Assembly (NCBI RefSeq): GCF_020379485.1
Contig: NC_063452.1
Coordinates: 11,263,065 to 11,327,064 of the forward strand
Reading direction: 5' to 3'
Length of the DNA: 64,000 bases
DNA from: Brassica napus
Lineage: Eukaryota; Streptophyta; Magnoliopsida; Brassicales; Brassicaceae
Shown here: in pieces, positions 46,837 through 60,700 of the stretch
How the letters are laid out: the number at the start of each line of letters is the position of its first letter
Position numbering within the stretch: position 1 is the first letter of the stretch
Position numbers and translations under genes: made by a program
The notes under the pieces: generated by a model
Databases searched by the model: none
The model's input: only the letters and a program-made list of their open reading frames with translations
What the model was told of the DNA's origin: nothing

Positions 46837-47827
46837 TTTTTAACGCATTTAGTACTGTGAAGTGAGACTTTCTTTTCATGTGTTTGAAAAATTTACAAGT
46901 TCCGGTAATCTTTCATCAAATGATTAAAGGCATGTGTTTGCACTACCAATTTTACGGTGGGATATATAATAGAGTGGTTCAAGGTTATTTTAAAGGTTGG
47001 CGTGGGCGGTGATCCCTCGTCACCCTACCATAGTGATGAACTTCTTATTAACTATGTTGAAGCAACAACAAAGAATGGGGAAGTTGGTTATAACAAAAAT
47101 TGTGAGAAAACAAGGATCACAGACTTGTATTTTGCAAAAGATCTCCTATTTTCACCGATGGGAGCTCTTAATTTAAACAACTTTGAAACAATAATATGAA
47201 CGAAAGAATGCGTTGGTGTGTGCTCGTGGTCTTTAAGAACAAATGGATATGAGCAAAGAAAAAGACAATTGTTGCAAACTGGTCGTGAAGATGTATTTGT
47301 TAGGCTCCAATTCAATCTTATCCGTGATCTTTTATCCTGCTTTGACATACTTAGAAATCTTTTTCACAAATTGTTGAGATTCATAATCTTCTTACCAAAT
47401 CGATCCTCCTTCATTCTCAGCCAAATGAGACAAGCTCAACCATTAGTTTGATATTTTTCCTACAAACACACAGAAACCCGTTGCAGTCACACAGTCAAAT
47501 CTACAGAAAACATTTTCTTAGAGCGCATCAAAGGTTCTCAATCTCAAGTATGGTTTTGAAGCTAATATCTTCATTAACAATGCTTTGCTTGATTTGGATG
47601 GACATCAAAAACAGTGTTTATCTAAAGAAACAAAGGGAATATATCTACGAGAAAGAATGCAAGGTTATGCAAAGAGTTATCAGAGTATCTGCGCTTGACT
47701 AACCCTAAACACCAGACTCTACGGATTTCTACTCATACCATCTATAGTAGATTAACTAGGGATTATCTTATAATATAGTAAATGTTAATAATACCTTTGA
47801 CCTTTGGCCTCTTATTTTACAGTCTTA
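46837..47827. other. Spacer, no recognisable gene
   Basis: Short plus-strand frames (46,957-47,199 and 47,218-47,702) have no recognisable domain. The 3' UTR of the next gene lies at its right edge. Confidence 0.4.
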
Positions 47828-49249
47828 TTAGGCTGCTGATTTTCCACAACTCAATACGATCTCAACAAGCTGAATGTTGCCGCTTAGTAAAGATGCCTTT
47901 CGAGATGGCAAAAATGAGAAGCCATCCACAAGTTTAACGCACTTCAGACCCCATTTCACCATGAGGAACTCGATCAGATGATGCCCACTGCAGTATAAAA
48001 TCCAAACACAAAATCACCATCCTAATCTATCGCAGATAAGTTAGATGATTGACTAGGATGAATGAATCGTGTACCTCCTGTTGTGATAAGTAGTGATAAA
48101 AACTGCATCTGGAGAATTCTGAAGCAGGAAAGAGACGGTGGCAAAGAGATCATCGAACGCTATAGAAAACAAAAGGTTCGAAAATTGACATTTGAGCTCA
48201 TGGTAAGAATAACTAGGAGAAGTAACGACTCCACAAGGGAAAAAACAGAGAAAACAGATGAACTAACTAACCACTTGAATCATATAAAACATCGGCTCCA
48301 AGTATAATGTTAGGCCGCAGATCAAATATGGTTGCATCCCACACTCCCCATGTGAGACCCATTACCTGCAATAATAGACAAACCATAAGGTAAAGGTGCG
48401 TTTAAATGAATGAACTAAAAGGCTAATGAAAATGGAGGAAACAGCATGAAAAAAATATTTTGGAGATACAAACAAACATATACGCTCCTAAGCGTTATAT
48501 ATGGGGAAGTTGTTAATTCAGCGGGTGTTAAGTTGAAGAAAGTGAAACGTGGTATACAAACTTACATTACAGTTGAGATTGTTAAGCTCACAAACTCTTG
48601 TCATATTCTCCAAAACCTGCACATGTATCATGTATGGTGAAAGATAAGTAATAAACTCCTAATCTCTGAACCAAATGAGGAAAAGCTTATCAATAAATTT
48701 ACACACCTCTGCTTTGCTTGAGTCATCAGTAAGGGTGACATTAGCTCCAACCTTAGCAGCTACCAAACCAGGCAAGGAAGTGCCAGCTCCTAGCTGCTAA
48801 TTACACCAACACAAGTCTTAGAGAAACTATAAAATTCAAAAGATGTACTCATCAGCTGATTAAAACACATAACATAATCCAATTCTGTAATCAGCAGAAA
48901 CTACACAGGTGTTTGCCAACTTCGAAACATTAACGCAATCCTTGTTCTCCATTTCAATTGAGAAAGCAGGAGTGGTTGCTTTACCTCGAGAATGGTAGAG
49001 CCACGAAATCGAGATCGCTGTTGCCAGACATACTCGGCGAGGATGACGCTACAAGGCCAAACGAACAAACCGTACTCTTCCTTCATATTCTACACACAAA
49101 CGAACAATCAAAACGAAACCAGCGGAAGAAAGAAGCAGAAAGAAGATCGCCATTCATACCTCGATAACAGATAGATAGACTGAACCTTCCGAATCTCCAT
49201 CATCATCACCGTAGAAATCATGCTGAGAGATGGTAGTCGTTGTGGTCAT
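47828..49249 (-). CDS. METTL23-like SAM-dependent protein methyltransferase
   Basis: Seven exons with GT-AG junctions: 49249-49160, 49089-48985, 48793-48707, 48616-48566, 48365-48272, 48159-48075, 47987-47828; 672 bases, 223 residues. The fold is Methyltransf_16 (class I, SAM-binding): EYGLFVWPCSVILAEYVWQQ, motif I as ILELGAGTSLPGLVAAKVGA, TLTDDSSKAEVLENM, MGLTWGVWD, ILGADVLYDSSAFDDLFATV, then VFITTYHNRSGHHLIEFLMV and a C-terminus ending VLSCGKSAA. Members of this group methylate protein arginine or lysine; human METTL23 is an arginine methyltransferase. The plant substrate is not known. It reads like my recollection of At2g26810. No lesions, and exon phases agree throughout. Confidence 0.93.
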
Positions 49250-50317
49250 ATTCTGGAGATTTTGAAATTAGGGTTTTTGATTTAACTGAAGACGAAGAGA
49301 GAAACTGAGGAAAGTCCCACATCGGTAAGTAGTGAAGTTGGGGACGCTATTGTTTGGGTATAAAACGATTAGTGTTGTGTTAAAGTAAAAGCATGATCCT
49401 TCAGGCAAGTGAAAGGGGAAATGAGGAGTGGTTATTTACTCGCTTTTATTATGCGAGAAGAGCTCTTCGCTCCGCCTGTTACGACAATTGAGCGCTCTCC
49501 TTTGTCTTACCATCTGATCCCTCTCCTGATTGGTCTACTTTTTTTCCATAAAATCTTTTTGATTCAGTTTTATAATTTAATTTATTATTATTTTCTTTCA
49601 GAAAACAATATAGTTTTTTACATAAAATTAAAATAATTATTTCAATTATAAACTAGTTTTATATTATACTACGCGAGATCGTGGGACATCAAATGTTTAA
49701 AATAAATTAAAATTATATTTTTAATTGATATAAATTAAAAAACTAAAGATAAAAAATAATATTCTAAATACCGTATTATAAAAAATATTGAAAATACTAA
49801 TTCTAAAGTGACGCAACGCTTCAAAAGTATTAGGTTTAATAATCAATATTACTTTAAAATATTATTTTAGAAATGATTATATATTAAATGTTTTAAAATG
49901 ATAATATATAAATATTTGTTAATATATATATATATATATAATGATATAGTTAAAAATTAAAAAGATTGAAGATGAAAAATTAGATTATACGAATTTGATT
50001 TTAGATAAAATATATTAACTAATATCAAAGTGGCAATTGGTGTGATTTCTTTGGTCAAACAATTGTTGTATATAAATGATTTATTAAAGTGATGCCATTG
50101 GTGTATATATAAATATACTAAAATACTAATGTCAAAGTGATGCATTTTTTTAAAAGATATTAATATACTAATGTCAAAGTGACGCCATTGGTGTATATTA
50201 TATATTTAATATATAAAAAAATGTTACTTTTATTGCATTTGAAACTCTATGTCTACCTGCTGGTAAAACATTGCAACACGTGCATGTCTAATAAAGTTTT
50301 ACAACATTAATATTCTC
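49250..50317. other. Promoter side of methyltransferase gene and AT-rich repeats
   Basis: Divergent upstream region, then AT-rich DNA. From 49,790 to 50,200, ATACTAATGTCAAAGTGA and GCCATTGGTGTATAT words recur as an imperfect interspersed array; (TA)n at 49,922-49,940. No gene seen. Confidence 0.5.
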
Positions 50318-50336
50318 AAAACTTTTATAGTATTTT

Positions 50337-50595
50337 TTTTTTGATGATCCTGGTTTCCGAAGACCTCGTAAGGCTCCGACTAGCAACCAATGACCGTCCA
50401 CCGGAGCTAAGCCGGGGAGCCCGCCGAGGTCTCCAGGAGGGCTGGTGATCACCCCATTTAAATCCCACCAGTGGCCAGCGCAGTTGGAAGTGTCCGTATC
50501 GGGCCCGAAGGCCCTCAAGAGCAACATCCGCCAGCGGGACTCGAACCCATGACTTCCCAGGTCGAGGATCGCCACTGGACCACTGACGCGTGGTT
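50337..50595 (-). mobile_element. tRNA-derived SINE, 259 bp
   Basis: Flanked by a perfect 19-base target duplication AAAACTTTTATAGTATTTT (50318-50336 and 50596-50614). The minus strand has a pol III A box (TGGTCCAGTGG) and B box (GGTTCGAGTCCC) with tRNA-like spacing, a GC-rich body and an A8-9 tail at the 50337 end. It is noncoding; any frame across it is spurious. Confidence 0.93.
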
Positions 50596-50614
50596 AAAAC
50601 TTTTATAGTATTTT

Positions 50615-53407
50615 ATATAACTAACTTTTATTTTTTGGCAATATTTTTATAATTGATTAATATTCAAAGATTAAATAATTGTCCAGCAGAAGCGTGAATT
50701 TGTTGGTTAATGAGTAATAAACATTTTCTGAGTATTTTCACCATTGTAAATCATTGAGTTATACAAATCCTCTTGGAACCAAAAACCCATTGCCCCACGT
50801 GAAACCATTAGCCTTTGTTTCATTCCAGTCATCTCATTTCACCCAAAACGTTTGTTAATGTTTAATGCTAATACAGACTTCACCATTGCTCTCTCCTCTC
50901 TACTCTTCATCTATTGGCTTTTATTTGGTTGAGGAAGAACAACCGTTGTTGTCGTCACCGGACACAACTACCGGAAGAAGCAGTTGTGCCATCAAAATCC
51001 AACGAAATGGATCCAAATGATGGAGACGTGGAGGAGACAACACGGAGATCAAAATGAGACCTGCAATCTGATTTATTTTACAATGGAAGTTGCATATAAA
51101 AAAATAATAAATCTGAGACTGGAGTTACTCTAGATGTCAAAAAAAAAAGACTGGAGTTACTCTACTTTTCAAAATGAGACTTGCAATCTGATTTTAGAAT
51201 CCTAACGTCCTGGCGACAACAACAAAGGTCGCTTGCGATAGTTTATGCAATAGTGGTTTTGTATTAACTGATCTTAAACAAATGGAATGAAAGGCTCTGA
51301 AGAAAAAACAAATGAATCAGATATTTCTTTCATACAACACGGGAATTAAATGTATAAATCGCAAGTTACGTCATTAATTATTCAGTCGAGATATCTCTCA
51401 AATCCCTGATTTCCACTCACTGTCTGACCCCTATATTTAGTGACTTTATAATGAGTGTCGTCTTGTGTATTTTCTTATACAAATACTAATGATTTTCTGT
51501 AATACAAACTCTCCCATGCGAAACTCGTGATACGTTAACGATATTTATTTAAAAGTAGTAAGACTTTGATATCTGCTTCTTAAAAACCATCAAAACCTAG
51601 TGATAACTCTCACCGTAAACAGATCAACTATTCAATAATAACTATGTGACTTAAAAGGAAGGAGAAGATGACATACCTTGACAGAGATCAAAAACAAATA
51701 CATAAAATGAAATAGAAGATGAATAACCAAGTATATTTTTAATAGATTTTTGCTGTAAAAAGTTCAATATATAGATCATGAAAAGATACATCAAAGACAA
51801 GTCTAGAAGGTGTGTGTTTTTTCAGATGAAAACTCTTCAGAAAAAGTTACGATACGACTTAAGAAATACACCAAAATAATTTTGGACCATTAGATAATTA
51901 AACAAACAATTACGGCCGTCGGATTGTATCTCTTCAGATTTTTTTGAAAAATTATTTTAATTAGGAAAATTTATGTTGCTAAGGGATGCATTGTTTTAAA
52001 TAATAATGAAAACATATGTTTGTTAAGGGATGTGTTGCTTTAGTATATAAAAAATACTTAAAATTAGGAAAATGTATGTTTGCGAAAGGACGCATTGTTT
52101 AAATAAATAAAGAAAGTTTTGTCAAATATAATTTTTTGGCTGACAACAATAAATTCAACGAAAGTGTTTTTATGTCTTTTAGATGATAAAAACAAATAAT
52201 TCTGACCATTGGGTTGAATGTTTAAATAAATTATGAAAATGTATGTTGGTTAAGAGATGTGTTGTTTAGATGAAAATGTATGATTTGGGTCTTTAAAAAA
52301 GATGTGTTGTTTTAAATAGATGACGGTTGAAAGAAGAGTTGTCATTGTGTCTCTTAAAAAGATGTGTTGTTTAAAATAGATGTCTGTTGATAGAAGGGTA
52401 GCCAAAAAAATTGATGACATCATCATCTATAGAAAGAGTGTTTTATATCCATTAAATCATAAAATATGAAAAATGTTGATCATTGGATCAAACTTTTTTT
52501 TTCCTATAAAAAATGATGATGTTATAGGAGGACAAAATCAGGTTTGCTATTATATATAGATTATGAAACGATTTTAAAATTCACTCATTTATTAGAGAGT
52601 ATTTTATAACATAATTAATTTATATATGTTCTTAATTTGTAAGCTATATAATGGACTTCTAAATAATTAAACATCATTTCAATCTAGAATATAGTTACAT
52701 GAGTTTCATATTAATACAGAATCGATATTTTCAACAAATCATTTTGATCTCAAATTTCCGGAAATGTTTGTCGGGTGTTTTGTATGAAATTATTAGCAAA
52801 CGAGCTAATTTAGATATCGCTGGAGTGGCAATAATTGGTCCATTGAGTAGCACCATTTAAAGCCCATGATTTAATTTCTAACTATTACGACCTATACAAG
52901 TCAAGTGCTCAAAAGTGTGCAAACGACCGGACATCACGATGATGTATTTTGACTAGCCCACAAGTGTTGAATAATCTTTAATAAAAATGAGAGCCGCGTC
53001 GACATGTTTTCCTTTGAAGGAAACAAGCTTCAAGTAATGATTCAAAACCTTTTATCCGGTATTGTGTTCGAGCACCATCGTCTCACGTGTGGAATGCCAA
53101 CTCCAAACTTTAATAGACCGCATTGGGCTAGTGGCACATGATGGGTAATCCCAATACGGTCGCAGTTCAATTCCATTAGCCACAAGGAAATTTACAAATG
53201 TTGGCACTATTAACCAGTTCCTTGTGTTGACTTTGGTCGCACCGGATACTTGACGTCAACGGATCAGCGTCTATGGCTCTCAGAGAGCACGGCACCACCT
53301 CCGGTAACCAAGATCAAGTGTTGTGTGTCCGGCCAATGAATATTTGGACCGTATACTTAATCAAACCCAACTACCTGTATGTTTTTCTCCTTCAGAATTC
53401 TCGTCTT
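50615..53407. other. Long spacer with dispersed repeats
   Basis: 50,920-51,060 is slightly richer in GC and exon-like but unrecognised. 51,955-52,400 holds a degenerate repeat (listed separately). 53,060-53,380 is GC-richer, unrecognised, and lies 3' of the third TNL. No gene supported. Confidence 0.4.
51955..52400 (+). repeat. Degenerate array of GGGATGTGTTGTTT words
   Basis: At least six imperfect copies of AAAATGTATGTTGGTTAAGG followed by GATGTGTTGTTTAAATA-like sequence at irregular 50-90 base spacing. Confidence 0.6.
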
Positions 53408-55873
53408 CTATTGAGTCTTGAGACGCTTCGCTGGGTTTGAACGCAAGCTCGAGCCATCATCGTCGTCTTTAGATACTTGGTCTTCAAATACTTCTTTGGG
53501 CTCAGATTCATTGCTTCCACCACTAGTGTCACTATAATAGCCGTCTTCAAATATTTGGTCTAATTCAGAGTCATAGATTTCTTGGACACCACATTCAGTG
53601 ACGTAGAATTCGTGGTATTGGCTGCTGAATTCGAACATCATCTCTCTGCTCACGTTAGTGATAATTGCAGCTCTAAAGTCTTCGATCTTGTTGCCAAATA
53701 TAAATAGATGTTCCTTTCGACATATTGAGATGGTGAATATTGACACCACCTGATCAATGGGGTCTAAGCCGTCTATGACTAGGCTACACAATATAGAACC
53801 TCTATATTCTTTGATTTGCCGTTTAGGTGAAACCACGAGGCAAACCTGGAAACTTGTGTCTGAGGAAAGAAGTCTGTTGATGGTCAATGAATTTCCACTG
53901 TCTCTGTGATCGAACTCTGCAGGCACTTCTCTTCCCGGTAGGCATGCTTTTCCATGTGTAGCTGTTTGTCTGATGATGGCTTTTCGTGAAAAAGAGGTGC
54001 ACATATGAAGTGTTTACAGAGAAGAATACCGTCTCAAGTGATTCACAATCTTCTGCATATAGAAACACGAGCGAAACAGGGAGTTCTGGCAATGATGACA
54101 GTCTTCTGCATCCACATAGATTGAGGTATTGTAGCCGATTAAGATCTTTGATGCATTCTGGAATCCTTTCAATATCAGAATTGCTTAGGTTCACGGTTGT
54201 TAAACTTGTGGGGAGATGTGTTAATCCCTTGAGCTTTCCACCTTTCCTTATGGTGAGATTCTTAAGACGAGAGCAGCTCTTAATCGATGCACGCTCATCT
54301 TCTACCTCTATCTCAGATATATATAATCTTCGAATGTTGGTCGAAATAACTGGAAGGTTTCTCAGTCTTGAGCATCCCATCATATTGACTTGTTTAAGGG
54401 ATGCCAAGTTCAGGTGAGATGGCATGACTTCTAGGTTTATGAAGCCAGTCATTGTCAGCGTCTGTAGTTTCTGAAGATGCAGAAAAGAGGATGGAATCTC
54501 TACTAAACTCACGCAAAAACTCAGATTCAGCTTCTCAAGTTTTGTAGCTTTTGAAAGATCAGGGAGTTCCTTCAAATTCCCGGACGCTAACAGATCCATC
54601 TTCTTGAGATTTGCAAGTGGCTAAAAAAAAAGAAAAGAAAACACAATAAGAGAGAAAGACGGCAAATCAAAGTACATATTTATATATTAACAGTACAATA
54701 CCGACCAACCTGGCTTCCTTCCCATAGCTTCTCAAGCTTGCTATTCTGAAAATTGAGCTCGACAAGATATTCAAGATGAATTGTGTGAGGAAGATACTTG
54801 CTTGGGTATGCTTCCCAGTGTAGCAACCTTAGACGACGAGGAAACTCCATCTCCCCAGGTATATGCACTACATCATTTCCATCATCTTTACCTTTGTAAA
54901 CTCTGAGGAATCGAAGATTAGGCATTCTTTTAAAAGCTTTCTTGCTTATAGATACTTCATGGATACCAGATATGTCAAATGATATGCCGGACACAGCTCT
55001 AGTGCCCTAAACCAATATACCAAATAAGAAGAATGCATTTATCAGCACGATATTAGAGATTGTTGGTTGGCAAACGTCAAAATGAAAAATGATGTTGATC
55101 CGTTTCGAGTTGTTGTAACATTGTCCTGTAATTCGGATCAAGTAACTGAAGCAAGTCTATAAGAAATTGTTTAAAGAATTTCTAGTAAAATAGATGTGTT
55201 ATTGGAGTTCCCTTTTGTTTTCGATGAATATTGATTCTAAAATCTTAGACTTTACTGAATAATTCTCAAATTCTTTCTTCTCGGGCGACTTTATCGAGAA
55301 AAGTTTGTAACCGATAGTCTGTTTTGAGGTGCTTACCGGGAGTATGATATAGACCACCAGTCAATACGCTGTCTATTTCAAATTCTTTCTTTTTTAGTCA
55401 TAACCGCTAGATCTTTGCAAGCACTGGTAGATTACACACCGGTTCTTCCCTCGACCTAGTCAGAGGGACCGCCACCGTCTTCATCTTCACCGGTAAAACG
55501 CCGAGATGAAAACTCTGCTGGAACTGACGCCGTGGTTTGGAAACTCTCCCAAACTCGAAACCTTCTCAGGTTTTCTCTAAAACCAACTACGTCAAGCTTC
55601 TGGGTCTACTATACTCAAAGTTTCAAACGGGATTCCGTTTTATGTTCACTGCGCTACCCTACCTTTGTGACGACTCTAAGAAGATTCGAACGGGGCTCCG
55701 TTTCAACACAAGTTCAAGTGTACCATCAACTGGCTTTTATACTACAACCCGAAGAAATTAAAGGAGAACCTGCATTTATTACAAAGCTACCAAAGAGCGA
55801 CGGTAGATCTGGAAGCATTTAAAGGAGGATTTACGTGGTACTAAAGTTTTAACCTGCTACCAACTATATACCT

Positions 55874-57649
55874 ATGACGACTCGGAGACTATCTGCGGCA
55901 GAGAAAGGAAAAAGCGCAGCAACAGAGCTGTACCAAGCTCCAAGAAAAGGAAGAATCCAAATCGAAGAACCAGAAAGTGCTTATCTAACACACAAGCATA
56001 CCCTCTCCCTCATTGGGAAAGTTACAAACCCTTATGTTCAAAAAGTTTGGGCGCTATTAGCGTTTTTCTATGAACATTGGAAAACTGAGAGGAAACCGGT
56101 GGGAGCAGACCTTGGACAAGGAATGTTCCAATTTCAATTCTAACTCGAATCTGATTTGCTCTCGGTTCTTGACAAAAGACCATATCACTATCTAAGATGG
56201 ATGGTAATACTCCAACGCTGGGAGCCAACTACTTCGCCACAGTTCCCATCTCTAATTCCATTTTGGATCAAGATCCAAGGGATTCCGGTGCACTTATGGA
56301 CGGAAGACACTATTCGAAGACTCGGGGAAGATATAGGGATCTTTGAAGAAGCAGACATTACATCGCTGGCGGTGAGAATGAGAGTTCATATCAATGGACG
56401 CCTTCTGCTTATAAAGCAATCTGTCATTGAGTACAAAGGAGGAAATGAAGTAACTGCACACTTCGTTTACGAAAAAATTGAGAAACATTTCTCGGAATGT
56501 CAGCGCCTTGACCATGAAGTACGTGATTGTCTGGAGGCAAAAGCTCGAAAGAGTGAGGCGCTAAAAGCTAAGGAAGAGGAGGATAAGCTTCGGTCTAGAG
56601 AAAAAGAAACCGCAGAGCAGTGACCTGTCATGTATGAAACCAACCGAACTTCACTCTACTCTGAGGACAGGGAGGATAAAAGAAGGTACAATGAAGCAGA
56701 TGATCACTACCGCAGTAGGCGAACTCAATACACTAGTGGAAGGAACCAACAGCGTGATCACTATCATCCCTATAAAAGACCTGCACGAGACAATCACGAG
56801 GACAGAGAAAGTCACCAACAACTTTCTCAAAATCAAAGACAAAGACAACCTCGGTATCACACAAATGACCAGGCCTCACGGGAGCTCATTTACAGGCCGG
56901 TGATCAGAAGCTCTTCCTCTCTAAGAGAGCACCCATATGCGCACCAGGATAGACACACCAACCAAGAGCTTAATACCCCAAAAACTAGATTTGAAGGCGC
57001 CAATATTGAGTCATCCCACTCAAAAACAGAAGCCAGTTCTGCTGTAGGAGGGGTTCCTCCTCGGGAGTTACTGCACCCCATTTACCATGAAGCAATTGAT
57101 AAGGCCAAAGGTGAAGTCCGCGATGCAATGAGGCAATACACTTCATGCGCAGATCCCACAGAGAGTGCAGCGAGAAAAGAAAGAATGCGTCAAGCTTAAG
57201 CACTGGGAGAAGTGGAGGAAACTACCATTCAAATGGTCAAAATATCAATGATTAATCCCCCCGAGACCAACAGACCTGACATAAACGGGGAAAAATCGCC
57301 CAGAGTCCCTGCAGTACTACGACTTGGACCTCCCATCACAGTCGAGCAAAGAGAAGGGGAACCGTACGAGTCAAACCAACCTGAACAAATCATGGAGGCA
57401 TCTCCTAGAGTACCTGCAGCACTCCGGCTCGGGCTGTCTGATCCTTTACCTAAACGAAGGCCAGGAAGACCACCAGGCCCAAGGAAACTTGCTACAAGCC
57501 CTGAGAAGGCCTCAGGATCAAAAGCGAAAAAGAGGAAAATAGCTCCAAAACCCACTACCTGCAGACGTCGACCTGGAACACCTGCATCACAATCATCTCA
57601 AGCCGGAAAAACGAGTGCTAAAGGTAGAGACAAAGAGGGGGGCTCCTGA
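55874..57649 (+). pseudogene. LINE ORF1 (DUF4283/zinc-knuckle Gag-like), three stops
   Basis: A single unshifted frame of 592 codons from ATG 55874 to 57649, interrupted only by in-frame stops at 56141, 56621 and 57197. DUF4283-like N-terminus (HTLSLIGKVTNPYVQKVWAL, RWEPTTSPQFPSLIPFWIKI, GIPVHLWTEDTIRRLGEDIG), a degenerate zinc knuckle (CQRLDHEVRDC, with the upstream Cys lost), then a long basic, Arg/Gln-rich region and an AT-hook-like KRRPGRPPGPRK. ORF1 proteins coat LINE RNA. Confidence 0.85.
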
Positions 57650-57759
57650 TCAACGGCGCACCAAACCAGCTCCAATCATAGCTCAGAGAACCAACCGCTA
57701 AGCACGTTTCTCCCAAATAAGGCAAAGAGGAAGATGGATTTTCACAATCCATCAACTCT

Positions 57760-60700
57760 CGTTCCTTAAAAATTTTGGGGTGGAACTGTCAAGGGATAGG
57801 GAGTCCCGAGACACTTCAGAGGCTAGGAGAGATTAAGTGCACTTTAAATCCATACATCTTCTTCCTCTCTGAAACGAAAAATCCCCCCGAAACAGTACTA
57901 TCAAAGATTCAAGAGCTACAGTATGAGTTTCACCATATTATCCCTCCTACTAGTCCTGGGGCAGGAGGTCTCACCTTACTTTGGAAACATAGTGTAAAGC
58001 TTGATGTACTTAATGCTACGAATAACTTGGTTGATACATCAATTGACTTCAAAGGCAAGCTTTTCTATGCATCGTTCATCTATAGTGACACAAACAGAGC
58101 AAATAGAAAATTATTCTGGGACGAGCTGATTCGAATGAACGAATCCCGCGATGCAGCTTGGTTTGTCACCGGAGATTTTAATGACATCATTGGTAATGAT
58201 GAAAAAACTGGTGGCCCTGCTCGGCCCGAAGGATAGTTCACAGACCTGCGCACCTTCCTATCGGAAGGCGACTTGTATGACCTGCTACATTCTGGTGACC
58301 CTTTGTCTTGGAGAGGACAGAGAGGAGACCATCTTGTGAGATGCCGGCTCGACAGAGCCACTGCGAACACTGCATGGACAGAGATCTTCCCCACAGCGCG
58401 ATGCCACTACCTCAACTATGAGGGATCAGATCACAAGCCGCTTCTAACCTTGCTAGAGCCCCACAAAAAGAGAAGACATGGTCTATTCAGATAAGATATG
58501 CGGTTGAAAGATAACCCTGGAGTTAAGGAGATAGTCCGTGCAATATGGGAAGATGATGCTCAACTTTCAGTGCGTGGAAAGATAGAAGCGAGCCGCAAAG
58601 CTATATCATTATGGAACAAAAGCCAACAGCAAAATAGCAGAATGCAAATCGAAGCAAAACAGTGCAAGTTGGAAGCCGCACTGACAGACGAGAAGAATGA
58701 TACAGTGCTCATCAAGCAAATAGCTACGGACCTAAGAACGGCTAACCTTGCGGAGGAAGCTTATTGGAAACAAAGAAGCCGACTCTTATGGCTTAGACTC
58801 GGAGACCGAAACTCAGGCTTCTTTCATGCGGTGACTAAGAGCATAAGGCGGACAAATACTTTCACTGTTATCGAGGACGAACATGGCAATGGAGTGCATC
58901 AAGAAGAACAGATTGCTCAAGTTATTGTTTCGTACTTTGGGAAACTCTTCTCCGCAGCTGATACAAACAGCGCTGAAACAGTCAACTACGCACTGGATCC
59001 GGTCATCTCAGAAGAGACTAACTCTCAACTAATCCAAGTTCCCACCCTTTTGGAAATCAAAGAAACTGCCTTCTCCATTCATGCGGACAAAGCACCCGGT
59101 CCGGACGGGTTCTCCGCATGTTTCTATCAATCAAATTGGGACAGTGTGGGGGGGGGGGATCGATAGTATCGGAAATACAAGGCTTCTTCAACTCAGGCTC
59201 TCTTCCGGAAAGGATCAACGATACACATATCAGGCTCATCCCGAAAGGTCTTAATCCGCAGACGGTCATGGAGTACAGGCCGATCGCTCTTTGCAACGTA
59301 TACTATAAGATCATATCGAAGATTTTGACAAAGAGACTACAGCCTCTTCTCTCGTCAATAATCTCGGAGAACCAGTCGGCGTTCATTCCCGAAAGAGCAA
59401 TATCTGATAATGTTCTCATTACTCACGAAGTTCTTTATTATTTGAAGAACTCGGAAGCGGAAGTTCGATGCGTGATGACGGTTAAAACCGACATGAGTAA
59501 AGCTTATGACAAACTTGAATTGGAATTCATCTCTCTAGTGCTACATAGGATGGGGTTCCATCCAAAGTGGATTACATGGATCATGCAATGTATTACCACT
59601 GTTACATATTCCTTTCTCATCAACGGCTCGCCTAGAGGAAGGGTACAACCGAATAGGGGAATCCGTCAAGGAGACCCACTCTCACCATACATATTTATTT
59701 TGTGTAGTGAAGTTCTCTCGGGTTTATGTAACAAAGCTTAAGAAGATGGAACCTTGAAAGGCATTAAAGTGGCACGGGGTTGTCCTCGGGTAAATCACTT
59801 GTTGTTCGCAGACGACACGATGTTCTTTGTCAATGCCACCGAAGACAGCAGCGAAGCTCTTAGACGTCTCCTGCTTATATATGAAACAGCCTCCGGCCAA
59901 GCGATTAACACAGCAAAGTCGTCTGTTTCCTTCTCGAGAAGAACTCCGCCTTTCTTAAAAGCGGGGGTGAAAGATACTCTGCAAATCTACAACGAAGGGG
60001 GAGTCGGGAAATACCTTGGATTACCCGAGTACTTCGGGAGACGTAAAAAAGATCTATTTGCCTCAATCGTTGATAGAATCAAGCAGAAAACTAAAAGCTG
60101 GAAAACAGAGTCCTCTCAACGGCCGGTAAGCTTGTCATGATCAAGTGCGTTCTCACTGCTGTACCATCTCACGCCATGACCTGTTTTAAACTACCGGTAT
60201 CACTCTGTAAGCGGATCCAATCCGCTGTCACTAGATTTGGTGGGATTCCAACACCGGGGAAAAAAAGATGGCTTGGGTCTCTTGGGAGGCTATATCGCAA
60301 ATCAAATCCAATGGAGGGCTCGGTTTCAGAGACTTCCTATGCTTCAACGATGCTTTGCTTGCCAAGTTAAGTTGGAGAATATTAAACAACCCCTCTTGCC
60401 TACTAGCTCGGATCCTGTTTGGCAAATACTGCAAGTTTCAGGATTTTTTACACTGCCTGAACGAACATCATAATCACACGGCTGGAAAGGCATGTTGCTA
60501 GGCAGAGACCTTCTGATGCAAAATATGGGATGGTCGGTTGGCGATGGCAATCTGATCAATGCCTGTAACGACTCCTGGCTGAGTACTACGAGTCTGATCA
60601 GACCTATGGGGGCCACAACCAGAAGGACACAACGAACTCAGGGTAGCAGACCTTCGATGTAGCGACACCAACAAATGGAATATAGAAAAGGTCAATCAAA

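Noticed and set aside
49640..50290. Reverse-orientation Helitron suggested by CTAG near a CGCGAGATCG palindrome
   Set aside because: The hairpin is poor and no matching 5' end was seen.
50288..50575. Minus-strand 95-codon protein
   Set aside because: It lies wholly in the tRNA-derived SINE with clear A and B boxes and target duplication.
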